From positions 1 through 64,000 of the forward strand of contig JBATUR010000073.1 in the NCBI GenBank assembly GCA_049671305.1: 64,000 nucleotides of DNA. The letters are read 5' to 3'. This DNA comes from CADCTM01 sp049671305. GTDB lineage: Bacteria; Cyanobacteriota; Cyanobacteriia; Cyanobacteriales; Coleofasciculaceae. This document shows, one piece after another, positions 34,661 to 44,641 of this stretch (within the stretch, counting starts at the first letter, position 1; the number at the start of each line of letters is the position of its first letter). The translations under genes and the position numbers were made by a program. Below the pieces are notes generated by a model, which saw only the letters and a list, made by a program, of their open reading frames with translations, had not been told where the DNA came from and searched no databases.

Positions 34661-35431
34661 ATGATTCGAGTAATGACTTTCAATTTGCGTTATGACAAGC
34701 CAGATTTAGGTAATTTTGCCTGGAAAATACGCAAAGATGCCATAGCCTCGCTGATTACTACTTATGCGCCGGATTTGATTGGTACTCAAGAAGGCAAGGC
34801 GCATCAAATACTAGATTTACATCGCTTGTTACCTGACTATCAAAGTGTGGGATCTGACCGTACTGGTACTGGCATTGATGAATATTGTGCCATTTTCTAC
34901 CGCTTTGAGCGCTGGCAGTGTCTGAAAAGTGCTGATTTTTGCTTGAGTGATTCTCCTGATGTTGCTGGTAGTATTAGCGATTGGGGGAATTTGCTGCCGC
35001 GTATGGTTAGCTTTGCGGTGTTGGCGGCGGGTGAGGATACAGTTACGATTTTTAACACTCATTTGGATTACAAAAGTGCTAGGGCTAGAGATTTGGGTGT
35101 GGAGTTGATTTGCCATCGCCTAGGCAATTTAAACTTAAATCAATCTCATGTTTTCCTGACTGGTGACTTTAATGCTGCCCCTGGTACAGTACCACGCCGA
35201 TTACTTCAGCAGCCTTTGCCCAATCATTTACACTTGCATGATGCTTTAAATAATTGGGAATTAGAGGCACAATTCAGCTTTCATGACTTTACGGGCAAAG
35301 CTTTCGATGCTGTTGATACTATCTACTATGACAGCCGATTGAGCTTGCAAAATGTGGTGATACCTGGGCGCTGGCAGGGAATTTTGCCGTCGGATCATTT
35401 TCCGATTGTTGCTGATTTTGATTGGGTTTAA
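34661..35431 (+). CDS. Endonuclease/exonuclease/phosphatase (EEP) family hydrolase
   Basis: The 256-residue metal-dependent hydrolase has the EEP blocks VMTFNLRYDKP (Asn metal/active site), DLIGTQEGK (metal Glu), FNTHLDYKSARAR (His), LTGDFNAAPGT (Asp/Asn) and the terminal PSDHFPIVADF (catalytic Asp-His). No signal peptide is visible, so the protein is cytoplasmic. Members of this group hydrolyse phosphodiesters in nucleic acids, inositol phosphates or other substrates, and its true substrate cannot be told. The ATG at 34661 is preceded by AAACAAAG, with no strong Shine-Dalgarno. Confidence 0.87.
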   Translation: MIRVMTFNLRYDKPDLGNFAWKIRKDAIASLITTYAPDLIGTQEGKAHQILDLHRLLPDYQSVGSDRTGTGIDEYCAIFYRFERWQCLKSADFCLSDSPDVAGSISDWGNLLPRMVSFAVLAAGEDTVTIFNTHLDYKSARARDLGVELICHRLGNLNLNQSHVFLTGDFNAAPGTVPRRLLQQPLPNHLHLHDALNNWELEAQFSFHDFTGKAFDAVDTIYYDSRLSLQNVVIPGRWQGILPSDHFPIVADFDWV

Positions 35432-35927
35432 TACTTGCGTCCATTTATATTGTTCAATTTAAATACGATTGGCTTGGTGGACTTTTTGCCTGGTACACTG
35501 TTCTATCAAATATCAATGTGATTATTTAGATAAGTTAAGAGATATGAATAAATAATCAAACAGAGCAGCTTCAGACTTCACGAAAACTTTATTGAATATT
35601 TATCGAAAGTTTATTAAAAGTTGACCCAAGATTTGTTAAACCAATTAGTATATCTTTAAGTGGCGAAGAAAAATAATTATCAAGTAATTGCTGATACAAT
35701 TTTTGAAATTATTCGGCTCTCGTCAAATCTTCTTAAAATCTGCATTTTTAAAGATTGTCTGTTTTTGCTAACAAAAATTAACACTAAAACTGTGATGAGC
35801 TTAAAGAAATCAAGCAACACTTGAAACTGTAAAAATTAAGACATAATTATCGCTTTTAATTAGAAAAAGATTTCTGCTAACAATCCTCTTGTTGTTTATA
35901 TGCTGATTTTAAGCAAAAAGGAGTTTT
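35432..35927. other. 496-bp AT-rich spacer
   Basis: No convincing gene or RNA was found. The stretch is strongly AT-rich, with several short A/T runs, and ends with an AAGGAG Shine-Dalgarno just before the next start at 35928. It probably carries the promoter of the secreted-protein gene, but no hexamer pair stands out. Confidence 0.55.
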
Positions 35928-36596
35928 ATGCTTTTTTCAATCTCCTATATGCGTCTTTCCTTAATAAGTAGTTTAGTCGGTTTATCTGTGGCAAATTGTT
36001 TCGGCATCGCCGTGCCTGCAGTCGCTCAAAGCAGTGGAAAGGCTTGTAGTATTAGTAACTTTAATAATGATTTCAGAAATTGGGAAGTAATTGGTCATAA
36101 AAATCTTCAAACAACTAAATCTCCCACTAATTCTGGAGGGGAAAATCAAGCAGCTTTTATTGATACTTTTTCGGCACAAACGGCGGATATAGTAGAGCTT
36201 GCCAATTTTCTCAATACAGAAATTGATCGCTTAAATAAAATGGGAGAAGTTTTTGAAGGTTCTGCTATGAAAACGAATTTTACTGTTGAAGTGGGAGAGA
36301 TTTTAACGTTTGATTGGAATTTTCTTACTGATGATTTTCAAGCTTCAAATAACGATTTTGCCTTTTTCACGCTTGCTGGCGAAGATATAAAACTAGCCGA
36401 TACATTTTCCACTTTTTCTAACTCCCTTAATAATCCAACTAGCTTTCTGCACCAAACAGGATTTCAAACTGCAAGCTATACCTTTACAACAGCGGGAACT
36501 TATACTTTTGGGGTGGGAGTAGTTGATGTGGGAGATGGTAGTGTTGATTCTGGTTTAATGATTGATAATGTTTCGCTTTCTCGCCCTCCTCTATAA
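35928..36596 (+). CDS. Secreted protein resembling PEP-CTERM-type extracellular proteins but without the sorting tail
   Basis: The 222-residue protein has a signal peptide of about 34 residues, with hydrophobic core LSLISSLVGLSVANCFGIAV and cleavage near AVAQ-SSG. The mature part is rich in Asn, Thr, Phe and Asp (NSLNNPTSFLHQTGF, SYTFTTAGTYTFGVGVVDVG), a composition typical of extracellular beta-sandwich proteins that often carry a PEP-CTERM tail. Here it ends LMIDNVSLSRPPL, with no transmembrane helix or Arg cluster, so it would be free or otherwise attached. The ATG follows AAGGAG by six bases; a second ATG eight codons in is less favoured. No domain is recognised. Confidence 0.75.
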   Translation: MLFSISYMRLSLISSLVGLSVANCFGIAVPAVAQSSGKACSISNFNNDFRNWEVIGHKNLQTTKSPTNSGGENQAAFIDTFSAQTADIVELANFLNTEIDRLNKMGEVFEGSAMKTNFTVEVGEILTFDWNFLTDDFQASNNDFAFFTLAGEDIKLADTFSTFSNSLNNPTSFLHQTGFQTASYTFTTAGTYTFGVGVVDVGDGSVDSGLMIDNVSLSRPPL

Positions 36597-36759
36597 ATAT
36601 TTAGAAATAAGTTGGAACTCGGAGAATTTTAAGAGAACAAAAGAGATTTTCAAGTCTTTTTACTTAAAAGTATGAAATACTAATAAAGTGAAGCCATACT
36701 TTCTGGGAATTTATCTTAAATTACTAACAAAAAGTATGGACAAATAGCAACTTATATGT

Positions 36760-37485
36760 ATGGATGCAGTTTTACAAGTTGGCGATCGCCTAATTACCGC
36801 TACAGAAATAATTCCTCTATTGGCGAGTTACCAGCTACTGCCGTCGTTGCTGCGGGAAGTAATTATTGATCAAGCGATCGCTTCCTATAACTGTACACCG
36901 GAAGAAAAGGCTACAGCTTTAGAACAATTTGCTGCAAAAAATCAACTAACTGACGCCGAAGCTAAACACAATTGGCTGAAATATTACCACCTAAGCGAGG
37001 CACAACTAGAAGCCTTGGCGACGCGGGGAATATTAATTGAAAAATTCAAACAAGCTACCTGGAATCATAAATTAGAATCCTATTTCTTGAGCCGCAAAGG
37101 ACAATTAGACCGAGTAATTTACTCATTAATTAGAACTCAAGACCCAGGAATTGCCCAAGAAATCTATTTTAGAATTCAGGAAAACGAGCAATCATTTGCC
37201 GATTTGGCAAGGCAATATTCTCAAGGTTCAGAAGCGCAAACTGGCGGCATGATAGGACCCGTTGAAATCAGTGTACCCCATCCCACGCTTTCACAACTAT
37301 TGCGTTTAAGTCAGCCGGGGCAATTGTTACCGCCCACACGTTTAGAAGACTGGTTTATTATTATTAGGTTAGAAAAATTTATTCCGGCTCAACTAGACGA
37401 GGTGATGCGTCAACGACTCCTGAATGAGTGTTTTACAAACTGGCTTTCTGAGCAGTTAAAACAGCAGTTAATTGGTGGTGCGTAA
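36760..37485 (+). CDS. Parvulin-like (PpiC/SurA type) peptidyl-prolyl isomerase
   Basis: The 241-residue protein has an N-terminal helical region resembling the SurA N domain (about residues 1-110), then a parvulin rotamase domain (about 115-210) with VIYSLIRTQDPGIAQEIYFR, FADLARQYSQGSEAQTGGMI and the end DWFIIIRLEKF. No signal peptide is seen, so it is either cytoplasmic or exported by another route. Genes of this type are often found beside HlyB/HlyD-type exporters in cyanobacteria (recalled knowledge), and such an exporter lies about 7 kb downstream on the same strand. It may fold the exporter's cargo before secretion, which is inference. Confidence 0.82.
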   Translation: MDAVLQVGDRLITATEIIPLLASYQLLPSLLREVIIDQAIASYNCTPEEKATALEQFAAKNQLTDAEAKHNWLKYYHLSEAQLEALATRGILIEKFKQATWNHKLESYFLSRKGQLDRVIYSLIRTQDPGIAQEIYFRIQENEQSFADLARQYSQGSEAQTGGMIGPVEISVPHPTLSQLLRLSQPGQLLPPTRLEDWFIIIRLEKFIPAQLDEVMRQRLLNECFTNWLSEQLKQQLIGGA

Positions 37486-37715
37486 AGACGTGAAGTTTCA
37501 ATTTTATATTAAGTTTTTTGAAGCTTAAATAATCATAAACAAAAATTACAAATCATCCCAAAGTCAATCTGCCAGATTAATATTAATTATTATAGTCAAA
37601 ATAGACTACAAAACTCAAAACCTTGGCTATTTTATGTAACTGTCTAAAAGTCGATAAAATCTTGATGACATAGGAAACGGTTTGCCACGATTTAAGGCTT
37701 ACAAGCGTGAGTGCC

Positions 37716-40700
37716 ATGATATCTACAAGAAATCTAAGCCGATTATTTACCTTATTGCTACCTGTAATTCCCTTGGGGCTCATCATATTTCATGACCAAA
37801 CACAGGCACAAACGCCACCCATTACGGCTGAATTAGGCACTCACAGTACGGGAACCACGGTTACAAGCAACGGCAACCAATTTGATATTAGTGGCGGAAC
37901 ACGAGCAGGTGAAAATCTTTTTCATAGTTTTGAAAAATTTGGGCTTAATCAAAACCAAATTGCCAACTTTTTAGCTAATCCTAATATTCAAAATATCCTC
38001 GGTCGTGTTGTTGGTGGCGATCCTTCTTTCATTAATGGTTTAATTAAGGTAACAAGTCAAGGCGGAATTGGCAATCATAATCTTGTCTTGATGAATCCAT
38101 CTGGCATAATTTTTGGGTCTAATTCCAGCTTAAATGTGCCCGCATCTTTTACCGCAACTACCGCCACAGGAATTGGTTTTGGTAATAGCTGGTTTAATGC
38201 TTCTGGGAATAATAACTATGCTTTACTAACTGGTAATCTTAACGGTTTTGCCTTTACAACAACTCAGCCCGGTGCAATTATTAATGCAGGTAATTTGAAA
38301 GTAGCCCAGGGTAACTTAACTTTATTAGGTGGAACAGTTACTAGTACAGGGCAACTTTCGGCATCAGGAAGACAAATCATTGTAGCAGCAGTTCCGGGTG
38401 AAAATCTAGTTAGAATTACTCAACCGGGACAGTTGCTTAGTTTAGAGGTTGCACCATTATCCTCCACAGCAACTCAACTAGAAAATTGGACATTACCAGT
38501 TAAATCTTTGCCTGAATTACTAACAGGTGGAAATGGAGAAAATGCGACCAGGCTAAGTGTTAATAATAACGGACAAGTATTACTTACAGATTCCGGTATA
38601 CCGATAGATACCAACACAGGTACTGTTACCGTTGCGGGTGCTGTTGATGCTGCAAACATGGCATCAAATCAGACCGGAGGATCAGTATATTTGCTAGGAA
38701 ATAAAGTGGCATTAGTTGAACAAGCAAAAGTTGATGTCTCCGGAGATATTGGAGGAGGTCAGGCATTAATTGGAGGTGATTATCAAGGTCAGGGTCAAGT
38801 GCCAACTGCTACGGAAACATTTATCGGTAGTAATGCAATTATTCAAGGTGATGCTATTAGTAACGGCAATGGTGGTAGAGTGATTATTTGGGCAGATAAT
38901 GCGACTCGTTTTTATGGTAATATCACTGCCCGTGGCGGTATTAATAGTGGTAATGGTGGTTTTGTAGAAGTATCCGGTGAGCAAAACCTAGCATTTGCAG
39001 GAATGGTGGATATAGGGGCAACTGTTGGCAAAAATGGTCAGTTATTGTTAGATCCTACCAGCGTTGTGATCGGTACTGATGGAACAAACGACAACCAACT
39101 CAATGACCGACAAATTTTAGCAACTGACCCCGGCAATACCTTCTTTATTTCAGCAACCAGAATTGTAGATATTCTCAATAATGGCAATGTTTCAATTGCC
39201 GCAACAAATGACATTACAATTAATAGTTTAATTAATGCTAGTGCAAATACTCTAGACTCAAGTCTGACCTTTACTGCACCTTTAATTAACTTAAATGCTT
39301 CTATTAATAATAGAGGCAACATTACATTCAACGGTGCTGTTAATAACAGATATACTATTAATCCTCCTTTGCCATTTAATCGCTTCAATAGCATCACTAC
39401 TGGGGGCAATATTACCTTTAATAACAGCATTGATAGCACTGATACAAGCGGTTTGATTTTGAGGGCAGGAGGAAATGTTGCGCTTTTAGGTACAATTGGT
39501 CGCACTAACTCCTTAAGTTCCTTAAATATCCAGCAGGCAAATAATGTTGACTTGCGAGATTTCTCTAATCAGAGATTGGACATAACAGCATCAGGAAACT
39601 TGAATATACAAACGCCAGAAAACATAATCTTAGAAGGCAATCAATTTTTGAGGGTTAGAGGAGATGTACAACTAATAGCACCATCAATCACAATTCAAGA
39701 TATTACTAACAGTTATTTGCAGACAGATAGAGACTTAATTATGCAGTCTCAAAACAATATTTTAATAAACAACATTTCACTAAATGTCGGACAAAATATC
39801 AATCTACAAGGGCAGAATATAACACTTCAAGGCAATAGTAACTTGCAAGCACAAGGAGACTTAATACTACAAGCACAAGGCCTCCTCACATTAACAGATA
39901 GCCAGTTATATTCACTGGGAAATATGCAATTGCTGGGGCAAGGTAATCAAGGGATTCAGATTCAAGACAGTGTAGCTAATCCCGTAATCCTGATGACAGG
40001 CGGCAACCTCAACCTTCAGGGAGATCAAGTAATTAATATTCAAGCCCTGATTAGTCCACAGTCTGTATTTCAAACCAATGGCAGTTTTAATTTAGTTAGT
40101 AATGGCACGATTACTGGCAATGGCCGTTTTGTAAGTGGTGGTGATTTTTCGGCTCTTAATTTAGCAGGTGAACTGGGAAATTTTATCTATAATCCTATCA
40201 GTTCAAATGGAATTATTAGCTCAAATGGTAATGTTAACTTTGGCAATTATACAGGCGTATCACTTAAGGTAGAAGCTAGAGGTAGTATTCGCGGTGGAGA
40301 TATCACAATTACTGGAGCTAATACAAATCTTGCTGGTACAGATAAAGATATTGCAATTTTATCGAGTCTACCTGCATTAATATTACAAGCTGGCTTAACT
40401 GAATTACGAAATAATCCAACTGTGACCCCAAACCAACCGAGAATAACGGGAGGCACAACCTTTACGGCAACGGCTGGGTCGTTATCACCAGGAAATATTC
40501 AAGTCGGAACAATAGATATTACTGCGAGTCCAGGTGGTCGGGTTATTTTGTCAGGCACAGGTAATATTCAAACAGGTAATATTACTACTGAAGCTCTTAG
40601 TGCATTTAGCTCACCTAGCGGCGTAGTAAGAAATATTTTAGAGCTAAATGGTACGGTAGAAATCTCAACTGTGGGCAATATTGAAACCGGAAAAATTAAC

Positions 40701-41612
40701 ACCAGAGGTTCTAGTTCATATAATAGTTTTGTTTCGTTAGTTTCTACAGCCGGAAGTATCCAAGTTCAATCAATCGAGACGGGTTCAGGTGGGCTCTTTG
40801 TTTCAGCTTTTGATTTGTTTCGAGTTACAGGTGTAGTTAATGAAGCTCCAGATTACAGTACTTTTGGAAATAGTAGACGGGTAATAAATTTGCCAGTTAG
40901 TATTATTCTCAGACCAACTGATCTCAGCAATCGCAATAATGTCCCACTACGAATTCAATATGGCAATGGTTCTACCTTCATAGCTCAATATCCACAAATT
41001 ACTGATGGACAATCAACTCCGGCTTTTGTGCAAACTGGTACTTCACCTTTTGCTGTTGGTCCAGTTGTGACAGGTAGACTTTTTCCTGATATAGATTCAG
41101 ATATTGTTGGCGATACGATTAATCAAACTTATCGTCTATTAAATGCTGACGAATTTCCTACGAATGTTAGTGGTACTGTGGGGGCAATTGCTTATAGAGG
41201 CACTGATGCAGGTTTTTATGGGTCTTTTCAAAATCGACCATTCATCCCAGCAGCACCTATTAATCCTCAAGTTGACGCACCAGATACGCCCGTTAGTCAA
41301 CCCATTAATCCAGTATTACCTGTTAACTCGCCGAGTAGCCCTGATCTAATTGCCAATAACCCTAATAGTTCCTTAGCTAACACTGATCAACTTCCAAAAA
41401 ACCCAGATTTGCAAGCACAAACTAATGATTCAAACTCTTTAAATAGAGCCACAAATCCTGGAAGAATTCTCAATGTAGACTTATTTCAAATATCTGATAA
41501 ATGTCAGGCAACTGGCATGAAAATTAATGAAGACGGCACGATAGAATTGACTGGTTCTTGTCTACCTAAAGATGATGAGCAGCCTAAAAATGAAATGTTA
41601 AATCCTCCTTAG
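37716..41612 (+). CDS. Two-partner-secretion (filamentous haemagglutinin-type) exoprotein, TpsA
   Basis: The protein of about 1298 residues has a signal peptide (hydrophobic core LFTLLLPVIPLGLIIFH, cleavage near TQAQ) and the TPS N-terminal domain (about residues 33-165). The hallmarks are GENLFHSFEKFGLNQNQIAN, NPNIQNILGRVVGG and LVLMNPSGIIFG. The rest is predicted right-handed beta-helix, Asn/Thr/Gly-rich, to about residue 1180, followed by a Pro/Asn/Ser linker and a C-terminal segment with two Cys (near KCQATGMKI and TGSCLPKDD). The start is ATG at 37716; an in-frame GTG lies nine bases upstream. No TpsB pore gene occurs in the window. No HIP1 site is seen from 37 to 42 kb. Confidence 0.88.
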   Translation: MISTRNLSRLFTLLLPVIPLGLIIFHDQTQAQTPPITAELGTHSTGTTVTSNGNQFDISGGTRAGENLFHSFEKFGLNQNQIANFLANPNIQNILGRVVGGDPSFINGLIKVTSQGGIGNHNLVLMNPSGIIFGSNSSLNVPASFTATTATGIGFGNSWFNASGNNNYALLTGNLNGFAFTTTQPGAIINAGNLKVAQGNLTLLGGTVTSTGQLSASGRQIIVAAVPGENLVRITQPGQLLSLEVAPLSSTATQLENWTLPVKSLPELLTGGNGENATRLSVNNNGQVLLTDSGIPIDTNTGTVTVAGAVDAANMASNQTGGSVYLLGNKVALVEQAKVDVSGDIGGGQALIGGDYQGQGQVPTATETFIGSNAIIQGDAISNGNGGRVIIWADNATRFYGNITARGGINSGNGGFVEVSGEQNLAFAGMVDIGATVGKNGQLLLDPTSVVIGTDGTNDNQLNDRQILATDPGNTFFISATRIVDILNNGNVSIAATNDITINSLINASANTLDSSLTFTAPLINLNASINNRGNITFNGAVNNRYTINPPLPFNRFNSITTGGNITFNNSIDSTDTSGLILRAGGNVALLGTIGRTNSLSSLNIQQANNVDLRDFSNQRLDITASGNLNIQTPENIILEGNQFLRVRGDVQLIAPSITIQDITNSYLQTDRDLIMQSQNNILINNISLNVGQNINLQGQNITLQGNSNLQAQGDLILQAQGLLTLTDSQLYSLGNMQLLGQGNQGIQIQDSVANPVILMTGGNLNLQGDQVINIQALISPQSVFQTNGSFNLVSNGTITGNGRFVSGGDFSALNLAGELGNFIYNPISSNGIISSNGNVNFGNYTGVSLKVEARGSIRGGDITITGANTNLAGTDKDIAILSSLPALILQAGLTELRNNPTVTPNQPRITGGTTFTATAGSLSPGNIQVGTIDITASPGGRVILSGTGNIQTGNITTEALSAFSSPSGVVRNILELNGTVEISTVGNIETGKINTRGSSSYNSFVSLVSTAGSIQVQSIETGSGGLFVSAFDLFRVTGVVNEAPDYSTFGNSRRVINLPVSIILRPTDLSNRNNVPLRIQYGNGSTFIAQYPQITDGQSTPAFVQTGTSPFAVGPVVTGRLFPDIDSDIVGDTINQTYRLLNADEFPTNVSGTVGAIAYRGTDAGFYGSFQNRPFIPAAPINPQVDAPDTPVSQPINPVLPVNSPSSPDLIANNPNSSLANTDQLPKNPDLQAQTNDSNSLNRATNPGRILNVDLFQISDKCQATGMKINEDGTIELTGSCLPKDDEQPKNEMLNPP

Positions 41613-41699
41613 TTTTTCTTATGATAGGGAGAAAAATAAAAACAAAATCTTCTTTTCTGTCTCTGTTGTAACATCTACTTTTTATTTTAAATAATTGCT

Positions 41700-44093
41700 A
41701 TGCAAGTTTTTAAAATTGCTTTAACGACACTGATTATATTTGGTGCAGGTTCAGCTTATTCATCTTCATTATTGATAACGCCGCAACTCTTGGCTCAAAC
41801 CCAAATCACTAGCAAAACAGCAGCAAGCCAACTATTTAAACAAGGTCTTGAACAGTATCAAAAACGTCAGTTAGAAGCAGCAATTAAGACTTGGCAACAA
41901 GCACTTTCTATGTATCAAGAACTGCAAGACCAACAGGGAGAAAAAGCAGCCTTAAGTGGTTTGGGTGCGGCTTACTTGGAGTTAGCAAACTATAGTAAAG
42001 CAATTGAATCTATGCAGGCATTGCTACCAATAGCTAAAGCCACAAGCGATCGCAAAACTGAGGCACAGGCTTTAGGAAACTTGGGAATTGCTTACAAAGA
42101 ATTGGGTAAGTATGACAAAGCTATTAAATCTCAGCAGCAAGCTTTGGTGCTAATGCAGGAAATTAAAGACCGCCAAGGAGAAGGACAAGTTCTCGGCAAT
42201 TTGGGTAATGCTTATGAAGCAGTGGGTGATTATGATCAATCAATTGATGCTTATCAGCAGAGTTTGAGTATTGCCAAAGAAACTAAAGACCATTCAGGGC
42301 AGGCAGTAACTCTAGCAAATATAGGAGCAATTTTTGCTAATTTGGGTAAATATAATCAGGCAATTGATTCATACAAACAAAGTTTAGCAATTGCACAATT
42401 TATTAATGACAAAATAGGTGAGGCAAATACTCTCAATAATTTGGGAATTGCTTATCATGCACAAAAAAATATAGCAAAAGCGATTGAATCTTATACCCAA
42501 GCTTTATCGATAGCACGAGCCATAAATGATCGCCGCATGGAAGCAATTACTCTCGGTGGATTAGGACTAGCTTATGCCGACCAACGCCAGTATACTAAAG
42601 CGATTGAGCAACAACAACAAACTTTAAAAATTGCTCAAGCAATAGGCGATCGCCGTTTAGAAGGTTTAGCGCTAAATAATCAGGGACATACGCTATTTAT
42701 CTCCGACAAGCTGTCAGAAGCAGAACAAAAGCTTCAAGAAGCAATAAAAGTTTTAGAATCGTTGCGACCCGGATTAACTGATGCTGATAAAATATCAATC
42801 TTTGATACACAAGTTTTTAGTTATAACTTACTTCAAAAAATTCACATTGCTCAAAATAAATATGAAGCAGCACTAGAAGTTGCCGAACAGGGCAGGGCGC
42901 GTGCTTTTGTCGAATTATTAGCATCGCGTTTATCTCCAGAAGTAGCGGAAAAAAACATTAATATTCAACCACCAACCATCTCCCAAATTAAACAAACAGC
43001 CAAAAATCATCAGGCAACTCTGGTAGAATATTCTATCGTTCCTGGCAATGATTTTAAGTTTCAAGGTAAGCTAAAAGCGCCTGCTACTGACTTGTTTATT
43101 TGGGTAGTTCAACCAACAGGTAAAGTAGAGTTTCGTAGAGCTGACTTGAAATCTTTGCTAGCACCAGAAAGCAATACCCCGACTACCTTAGAAGAACTCG
43201 TGCGTATTAGCCGCAACTCAAATGGACCAGGTGCTATTCGTAGTCAGATAGCAAGAAAACAATTGCATAAATTGCTAATTGAACCGATCGCTGAATTACT
43301 GCCCAAAGAGCCAACAGAGCGAGTAATCTTCATTCCCCAAGAATCCTTATTCTTATTACCTTTTCCCGCCTTAGAAGACGCTACAGGGCAATATCTGATC
43401 GCAAAACATACCATGTTAACCGCTCCTGCCATTCAAGTACTCGATTTAACTCGCCAACAACAGCAAAGATTGCAAACAAAATATCGTCAACCATTCCCAG
43501 GAAAAGATATTATAGTAGTAGGCAATCCCAAAATGCCTGCAGATTTAGAACCCTTACCGGCTGCCGAACAAGAAGCTTTAGCAATAGCGCAAATTTTCAA
43601 CACAAAACCAATCATCGGTGACCAGGCAACTAAGGTAGATATAGTGCAGAAACTACCCAACGCCCGCCTCGTACATTTGGCGACACATGGCTTACTTAGT
43701 GATGCGAAAAAAGTCGGTATACCTGGTGCTTTAGCATTCACTCCTTCTCAAAATGATGATGGTTTCCTCACTTCCACAGAAATCTTAGATTTGAAATTGA
43801 ATGCTCAATTAGTAGTTTTAAGTGCTTGCAACACAGGGCGAGGAAAAATCACCGGAGATGGCGTAATTGGGCTATCTCGTGCCTTTATTACCTCTGGAGT
43901 TTCTAGCCTTGTCGTGTCTTTATGGTCTGTACCAGATGCTCCAACTTCTCTCTTAATGACTGAATTTTATCGTAATCTCCAGAATAATTCTGATAAAGCT
44001 CAAGCACTACGCCAAGCAATGTTAATCACCATGAAAAAAACCCCAAATCCCTACAATTGGGCAGCGTTTACATTAATTGGAGAAGCGGATTAA
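41700..44093 (+). CDS. Exported TPR-CHAT caspase-like protease
   Basis: The 797-residue protein has an N-terminal signal or anchor (residues about 5-32, IALTTLIIFGAGSAYSSSLL). About eight tetratricopeptide repeats of 40 residues follow (about 42-360), with the usual ALGNLGIAYKELGKYDKAI pattern. The C-terminal CHAT domain (about 430-797) carries a His-Cys dyad: H663 in RLVHLATHGLLS and C710 in VVLSACNTGRGKITGDG. CHAT is the caspase-HetF-associated-with-TPR fold. Similar proteins paired with TPS exoproteins are common in cyanobacteria, but targets are unknown. Its gene lies 87 bp downstream of the TpsA gene, so the two form one unit. The protease may process the exoprotein (inference). Confidence 0.9.
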   Translation: MQVFKIALTTLIIFGAGSAYSSSLLITPQLLAQTQITSKTAASQLFKQGLEQYQKRQLEAAIKTWQQALSMYQELQDQQGEKAALSGLGAAYLELANYSKAIESMQALLPIAKATSDRKTEAQALGNLGIAYKELGKYDKAIKSQQQALVLMQEIKDRQGEGQVLGNLGNAYEAVGDYDQSIDAYQQSLSIAKETKDHSGQAVTLANIGAIFANLGKYNQAIDSYKQSLAIAQFINDKIGEANTLNNLGIAYHAQKNIAKAIESYTQALSIARAINDRRMEAITLGGLGLAYADQRQYTKAIEQQQQTLKIAQAIGDRRLEGLALNNQGHTLFISDKLSEAEQKLQEAIKVLESLRPGLTDADKISIFDTQVFSYNLLQKIHIAQNKYEAALEVAEQGRARAFVELLASRLSPEVAEKNINIQPPTISQIKQTAKNHQATLVEYSIVPGNDFKFQGKLKAPATDLFIWVVQPTGKVEFRRADLKSLLAPESNTPTTLEELVRISRNSNGPGAIRSQIARKQLHKLLIEPIAELLPKEPTERVIFIPQESLFLLPFPALEDATGQYLIAKHTMLTAPAIQVLDLTRQQQQRLQTKYRQPFPGKDIIVVGNPKMPADLEPLPAAEQEALAIAQIFNTKPIIGDQATKVDIVQKLPNARLVHLATHGLLSDAKKVGIPGALAFTPSQNDDGFLTSTEILDLKLNAQLVVLSACNTGRGKITGDGVIGLSRAFITSGVSSLVVSLWSVPDAPTSLLMTEFYRNLQNNSDKAQALRQAMLITMKKTPNPYNWAAFTLIGEAD

Positions 44094-44641
44094 AGCCTTA
44101 TGCTAGATTACCACTCACTGGTAGCTTGGTTAGTCATTATTAGTGTTGGTTATTTAAATTTTTATCAATAATTGATTAATTATAAATAATCAAATGTTTT
44201 ATGTGAACTAGTATTATAAGCTTTATGTCTTTTTGTTGTAGATATACATAAATATCTTTAGTTTTTGCTGTCTTCAATCAATGATTTAGCGCCGTTATCA
44301 GGCAGAAGATGCAGATTTTTATTTCTGATTTCTGACGTTAGAGATCTGTGTTTTAATTAACCAAGAAACCTGTTTTATCAATTTTTGATCAAGTGGCGCT
44401 GCCTCAACTAATAGCAATCTCCTCCAGAAATCAATATAAATAGTTAGTTTTAAGGATTTAATGCAGATAAGGCTGTATCCTATTCTGGAGATCGAGATTC
44501 TCTATCAGCTTCTGAGGCAATTGCTTGCTATTTCAAGAGTGCAAAGTTGGCAAGAAATAGTAGTATTTCTTACTGACCGGGTTTTACCCGTCGAACTTAC
44601 TTTAAATTAAACTAAGAAACAATTTAATTGTCCCAGCTTCG
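44094..44641. other. 548-bp AT-rich spacer before the exporter
   Basis: The spacer separates the CHAT gene from the ABC exporter gene. It is AT-rich and includes a possible 49-codon ORF at 44461-44610 (separate entry) and a 23-codon ORF just after the CHAT stop that I regard as chance. No riboswitch or RNA fold was recognised. A separate promoter for the exporter is likely here. Confidence 0.5.
44461..44610 (+). CDS. Possible 49-residue small protein upstream of the exporter
   Basis: ATG at 44461 follows AAGGA by four bases and opens a 49-codon frame beginning MQIRLYPILEIEILYQLLRQ and ending in a TAA, 31 bp before the exporter start. The product would be an amphipathic, Leu-rich helical peptide. 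It has no Gly-Gly leader or repeat, so it is not an obvious cargo precursor. The frame could be accidental in AT-rich DNA, and I give it low confidence. Confidence 0.22.
   Translation: MQIRLYPILEIEILYQLLRQLLAISRVQSWQEIVVFLTDRVLPVELTLN

Noticed and set aside
39038..39505. 155-codon frame antisense to the TPS gene
   Set aside because: Its hydrophobic sequence mirrors the repeated Asn/Thr codons of the sense gene, with no start signal.
44100..44171. 23-codon hydrophobic ORF after the CHAT gene
   Set aside because: Too short, no Shine-Dalgarno and no known toxin or leader pattern.
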